Of a stretch of DNA of 37,725 bases, positions 34,642-37,725 are shown in pieces. This DNA comes from Mnemiopsis leidyi (taxonomy: Eukaryota > Ctenophora > Tentaculata > Lobata > Bolinopsidae): assembly GCA_000226015.1 (NCBI GenBank), contig JH153507.1:143970-181694 (forward strand), written 5' to 3'. Positions within the stretch are counted from its first letter, which is position 1. Every line of letters begins with the position of its first letter. The notes under the pieces were generated by a model. It made no database searches. It was not told the DNA's origin and saw nothing but the letters and a program-made list of their open reading frames with translations. Both the position numbers and the translations under genes were made by a program.

Positions 34642-37068
34642 ATGAAAGGTGTCATTCTAAAGTTAGTGAACCACCCGCCCCGACCTGCCATGTCGGCGGG
34701 GTTTACTGTTATTCGTTACTATGGCAACCTGTTTTGTCGGCGGTGCTGTGGAAACAACCTAAAAGAGGGCGTCAGATTTGTTCAATACAAAACGAACCAA
34801 CCTCAATTTGTAACACCAACTCAACTTAAAATCAGCAGTAAGTACTAAATAAGGAAATTATAGGCGTTTTACTGATTGAGAAATCATAGATGGCAAAGTT
34901 TAAAGTCCTTTTTGAATTATCAAAACTTGGATTTTCCTTCTTGAATTATTTTTTAAATAGATAAATGTCTAAGTGTCGAGCTTTTCTTCCATAAAGTTAA
35001 TATTCCAACCAATTAAACCAAAAGCTGGCTATTAAGTCCCCAAGGTATTTCGCCCTTTAGATACAAACGGCTTTTATTTGTATTCACTTGATTACATTCC
35101 TCAGAGCACGGTATCCTGGTGTACGAGAACAGTCTGATAACACGTAACATTCCTCAGAGCACGGTATCCTGGTGTAGGAGAACAGTCTGATAACACGTAA
35201 CATTCCTCAGAGCACGGTATCCTGGTGTACGAGAACAGTCTGATAACACGTAACAATCTACCTCGAATGGCTCGTTTCTTCCTCATCTACATGGCTGTAT
35301 CCCTTCCCGTCATCTCCTTTATCGGATATTGTGATCTTGTCCTTCGGAACGAGCACGGCTTTACTTTTCAGGTCAGGGCAGGTTAGTTCGGGGAGAAAAA
35401 GTAATATAATTACTGAAAAGTACTGAATTATCAATAGTTTGAATCATTTTGAAATTAGTGAAATTATCGTACTTTTTATGAGTTTTTCTACTCGCTTGAA
35501 GGTGAATTTAGTGTTTTTTTCAATATTCATGTATCGTGATGGACATTAATCAGCTTTAATATGTTTCTTGGCTCTCCTTATTCTACATTTCATTGATACT
35601 TTATTATCTTGGCTGAAAAATTGGTCTTGCAGGACTGGCAGAAAATGTCTTGCTTGCTGGTGGTCCTTCTTTTTGGCAGTGCCATGTTCACTAAGGATGT
35701 TTCAAAAAGGTAATATCATCGTGTCGGAATTGTTTACTTTTTAGATTTGGATGCATTACTAACGTATCGAGGACAGATATTCAGGTGTCTAAGCTGAGAC
35801 TGGCTTAATGTTAATGTCTATATCGTATCATTCCAAAATTATGTTATGCTTTCAAATTTTCGACAATGATATAACATCTTCGTCCTTCGAGGTGGTCGAT
35901 ATTTATATTTTCACAAAACTGATTTTCAGAACGATAAAACGGCTCTATTTTAATCGCAAGGAAATGAAGATATATGTCGAAGCTTTCACTGGATTCTGTA
36001 AACCGAAATTGTATGGGCCATATGATCCAGCAATAGGTAAATCCCTTTTTTAATCACTTGAAGTATCCGTTGTTGTTAGGCTGTTACTGAGACCCATAGA
36101 TAGAGTTCATTTCGACACTATTTTTTAGTATTTCGGGGACTATTTGTTAGGACTATCGGAAGATTGGGCTACCAGGGGATTATATGGCAGTCCCAATGTT
36201 CTATTCTTTAAAAGTAAAGCGTCTATAAATAATTATAACTTGTCAACTTTCAGGATTTAGAAGAATAACAACCAAGCAAAAGAAAGGCGCATACGTGACT
36301 GAAGGTTTGATTTCTGTTTAAAGTAGTACTGTTAGTCTTACATAGATTAACTATACCTATAACTGTTGTACAAAGGTTAGGCTAAGCTGATAAAATCTAG
36401 CATTTTACAAATTCCACATCCCATCTTAAATATGCTTAGTGATTGAAAAATTTCAGAACAACTGGTGTTTGAAGGAAAACCTTTAACCGCTAAAACGGTT
36501 AGCCGAGAAAGATTAAAGAAGATGGTAGAAAACTTATCCATCTTCACAAGTCCTTTTTCCGTTCTAAAAAACGTTGAAGGTATGTGTTAACGTCCTTTTG
36601 ATGAATTGTTGAGAATGTTAGCTAGACTATGACGTCATCACAATGTATTGTGTTATAGTTACTCTCACAATTGATACACTGCCTATGTATTGTGTAAAAA
36701 TTATTGTTGCATTTGGCACACTGCCAATGTATTGTGTAATAATTACCATATACAATTGGCACACTGCTAATGTGCTGTGTAATAACTACCATGTACAATT
36801 GAAACGCTGCCAATGTATAGTGACTAGTGTAATAATTAACGTATACAAGTGACACAATGCGGACTGCCATATTGTCATTAGCCCGGGAACTAAACCTAAC
36901 ACCATACCATTGTGACCAGGAAGTGACATGGGAAACCGAGAATTTAAGATAGACGTGAATGGTGTGAACATGAAGGAGAAGAAGCTCTACAAGCAACTCT
37001 TCCGGATAAGACAAGACGAAGTAGATGAAAAAGTGGAGAAGAAACAGAAAAACAGACAGTTTGATTGA
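34642..37068 (+). CDS. TMEM70-superfamily protein D, long form
   Basis: Seven exons, 34642-34837, 35211-35371, 35633-35709, 35930-36036, 36254-36304, 36457-36579 and 36920-37068 (phases 1, 0, 2, 1, 1, 1), give 287 aa. The leader of about 65 residues is basic and Cys/Asn-rich. Then HGILVYENSLITR, membrane segment 1 (about 85-105, MARFFLIYMAVSLPVISFIG), segment 2 (about 123-138, MSCLLVVLLFGSAMF), the strand KRLYFNRKEMKIYVEAF, and a long extra region with RERLKKMVENLSIF. It ends with FKIDVNGVNMKEKKLYKQLF and a charged tail. The same box order as A-C marks it as a family member, but it has about 60 extra residues between the strands and the C-terminal box. Exon 2 starts in the last of three tandem 53-base repeats that each carry a splice acceptor. 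Which human member it matches (TMEM70, 186 or 223) I cannot say. Confidence 0.75.
35094..35252 (+). repeat. Three tandem 53-base repeats with splice acceptor
   Basis: Three units at 35094-35146, 35147-35199 and 35200-35252. Each has a 3' splice site (ATTCCTCAG) followed by the first bases of gene D exon 2 (AGCACGGTATCCTGG ... GTCTGATAACACGTA). Units are almost identical; unit 2 has TAG where units 1 and 3 have TAC. Because 53 is not a multiple of three, splicing to unit 1 leads to a stop. Unit 2 has the in-frame TAG. Only unit 3, at 35211, gives an open frame. Confidence 0.9.
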
Positions 37069-37376
37069 GTCTAGAGTTCTTCTTTAAGCGATATCTGTTG
37101 TGCTTGTGTTTTTCGTTCCAATTAGGACGTCATGAATCATGATCAATTGACTTTGGTATTGTTGATATGAATTTAAGTTATTATTTTTTAATTTTTCAGT
37201 AATATCATTTTTGTCACCGTCCTTTGTAGAAGTTGGAATCATCATGTCATAATAATTACTTAATGTTCATCAGTTTGATTTGTAATCACTGATACCAAAA
37301 TTCATGGTAAGAAAATGATAAAACAAACAAATGTCTTGTTTTACTAATACACTAAAGCAGTTCTACAACAATAGGA
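37069..37376. other. Intergenic, gene D to last gene
   Basis: 308 bases, AT-rich, ending in the acceptor-like ACAACAATAG two bases before an ATG. No other feature seen. Confidence 0.4.
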
Positions 37377-37514
37377 ATGTTCAGCTGTAAGACATCAGCC
37401 CCGGAAGACACTATCCTCAGATCTTCCCTCAGATCTCCTATTTCCCTTCCTATCGGCGATCACAACAGCGGCTGTAAGGTCATCGACCTCAACTTTCATG
37501 GAGCAACCGTGCAC
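37377..37514 (+). CDS. Probable first coding exon of an unknown gene
   Basis: ATG two bases after an acceptor-like ACAATAG, then 46 codons, then a consensus donor (GTGCAC|GTAAGT, phase 0). The peptide includes RSSLRSPISLPIGDHNSGCK and ends VIDLNFHGATVH. The next exon lies beyond the window, and I do not recognise the product. Open sequence, start and donor agree, but the exon is short. Confidence 0.5.
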
Positions 37515-37624
37515 GTAAGTTTGGATAAGATTGTGTCTGCAGGTTTGAATAAATAACACCGAACACCTAAATTACAACTAGCCAGGATCTTAAAAAAATC
37601 GACAACACAGGAGTGACTTGGCTT

Positions 37625-37725
37625 TAATTAAAGGACCGGTTGGAAAATAAGGCGAGGGGACTGGAGCAGGAATTGAACCCACGACCTCCAGTAATCCAGA
37701 CTGTTGCTATAACCACTAACTACAA
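37625..37725 (-). repeat. Second tRNA-like SINE, cut by window end
   Basis: On the minus strand a tRNA-like head is visible: A-box region TAGTGGTTATAGCAA, an anticodon-like arm CAGT-CTGGATT-ACTG, and a B box GGGTTCAATTCC matching the consensus. The sequence then continues TGCTCCAGTCCCCTCGCC. It differs from the SINE family at 7994. The 5' end is outside the window, so a real tRNA gene is not fully excluded, but the T-arm needs wobble pairs and the acceptor halves do not pair. Confidence 0.6.

Noticed and set aside
35094..35252. CRISPR-like direct repeats
   Set aside because: Units are adjacent without spacers, the sequence is in a eukaryotic gene, and they match an exon border.

Overview
The window is nuclear DNA from an animal, most likely an invertebrate. 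Almost every gene is split by short GT-AG introns (about 150 to 700 bases). The genes are orthologues of eukaryotic or metazoan families: NUDT2, ADCK5, a galactose-3-O-sulfotransferase, SRR1/SRRD, POGLUT2/3, NOP16, TMEM186/TMEM223 and a C2H2 zinc-finger protein. Spacing is compact (300 to 1500 bases between genes), background DNA is AT-rich, and repeats include tRNA-derived SINEs, a decayed LINE, small DNA transposons and microsatellites. I cannot name the species. Two runs of N (11163-11173 and 22216-22225) are assembly gaps, both inside simple repeats.

Layout. 1-4.5 kb: repeat-rich and gene-free, with a GC-rich hairpin-bearing repeat island, a split SINE and the 3' end of a LINE. 4.6-8.6 kb: NUDT2-like Ap4A hydrolase, a pogo/Tigger-like MITE, and an unrecognised multi-pass membrane protein of 188 aa in four exons. 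9.3-11.9 kb: an ADCK5-like UbiB-family atypical kinase in three exons, its first intron carrying a long (CA)n array. 12-14.6 kb: a hAT-like MITE and a SINE. 14.6-18 kb: a single-exon GAL3ST-like sulfotransferase, then a five-exon SRR1-like gene. 18.3-22.9 kb: two related genes for membrane proteins with a permuted papain-like (LRAT/PLAAT-like) His...Asn-Cys domain, the second invaded by repeats. 23.6-25.7 kb, minus strand: POGLUT2/3-like ER protein O-glucosyltransferase.

26.4-37.1 kb: four separate genes (A-D here) of the TMEM70/TMEM186/TMEM223 superfamily of small mitochondrial inner-membrane assembly factors, interleaved with NOP16 and a five-finger C2H2 gene. All four have a leader, two close transmembrane segments and a C-terminal (L/K)-(F/V)-G/R box; B, C and D share intron positions. 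The last 350 bases hold a probable first exon of another gene and part of a second SINE family.

The exon models for the membrane-protein gene, ADCK5, SRRD, POGLUT2 and genes A-D were built by hand from splice signals. In each, every junction keeps phase and the summed exon length is a multiple of three. The two most novel items are the mitochondrial TMEM70-superfamily cluster and the LRAT-like tandem-domain membrane family. Several genes have a 3' splice acceptor just before the start codon, which points to 5'UTR introns or spliced-leader trans-splicing.
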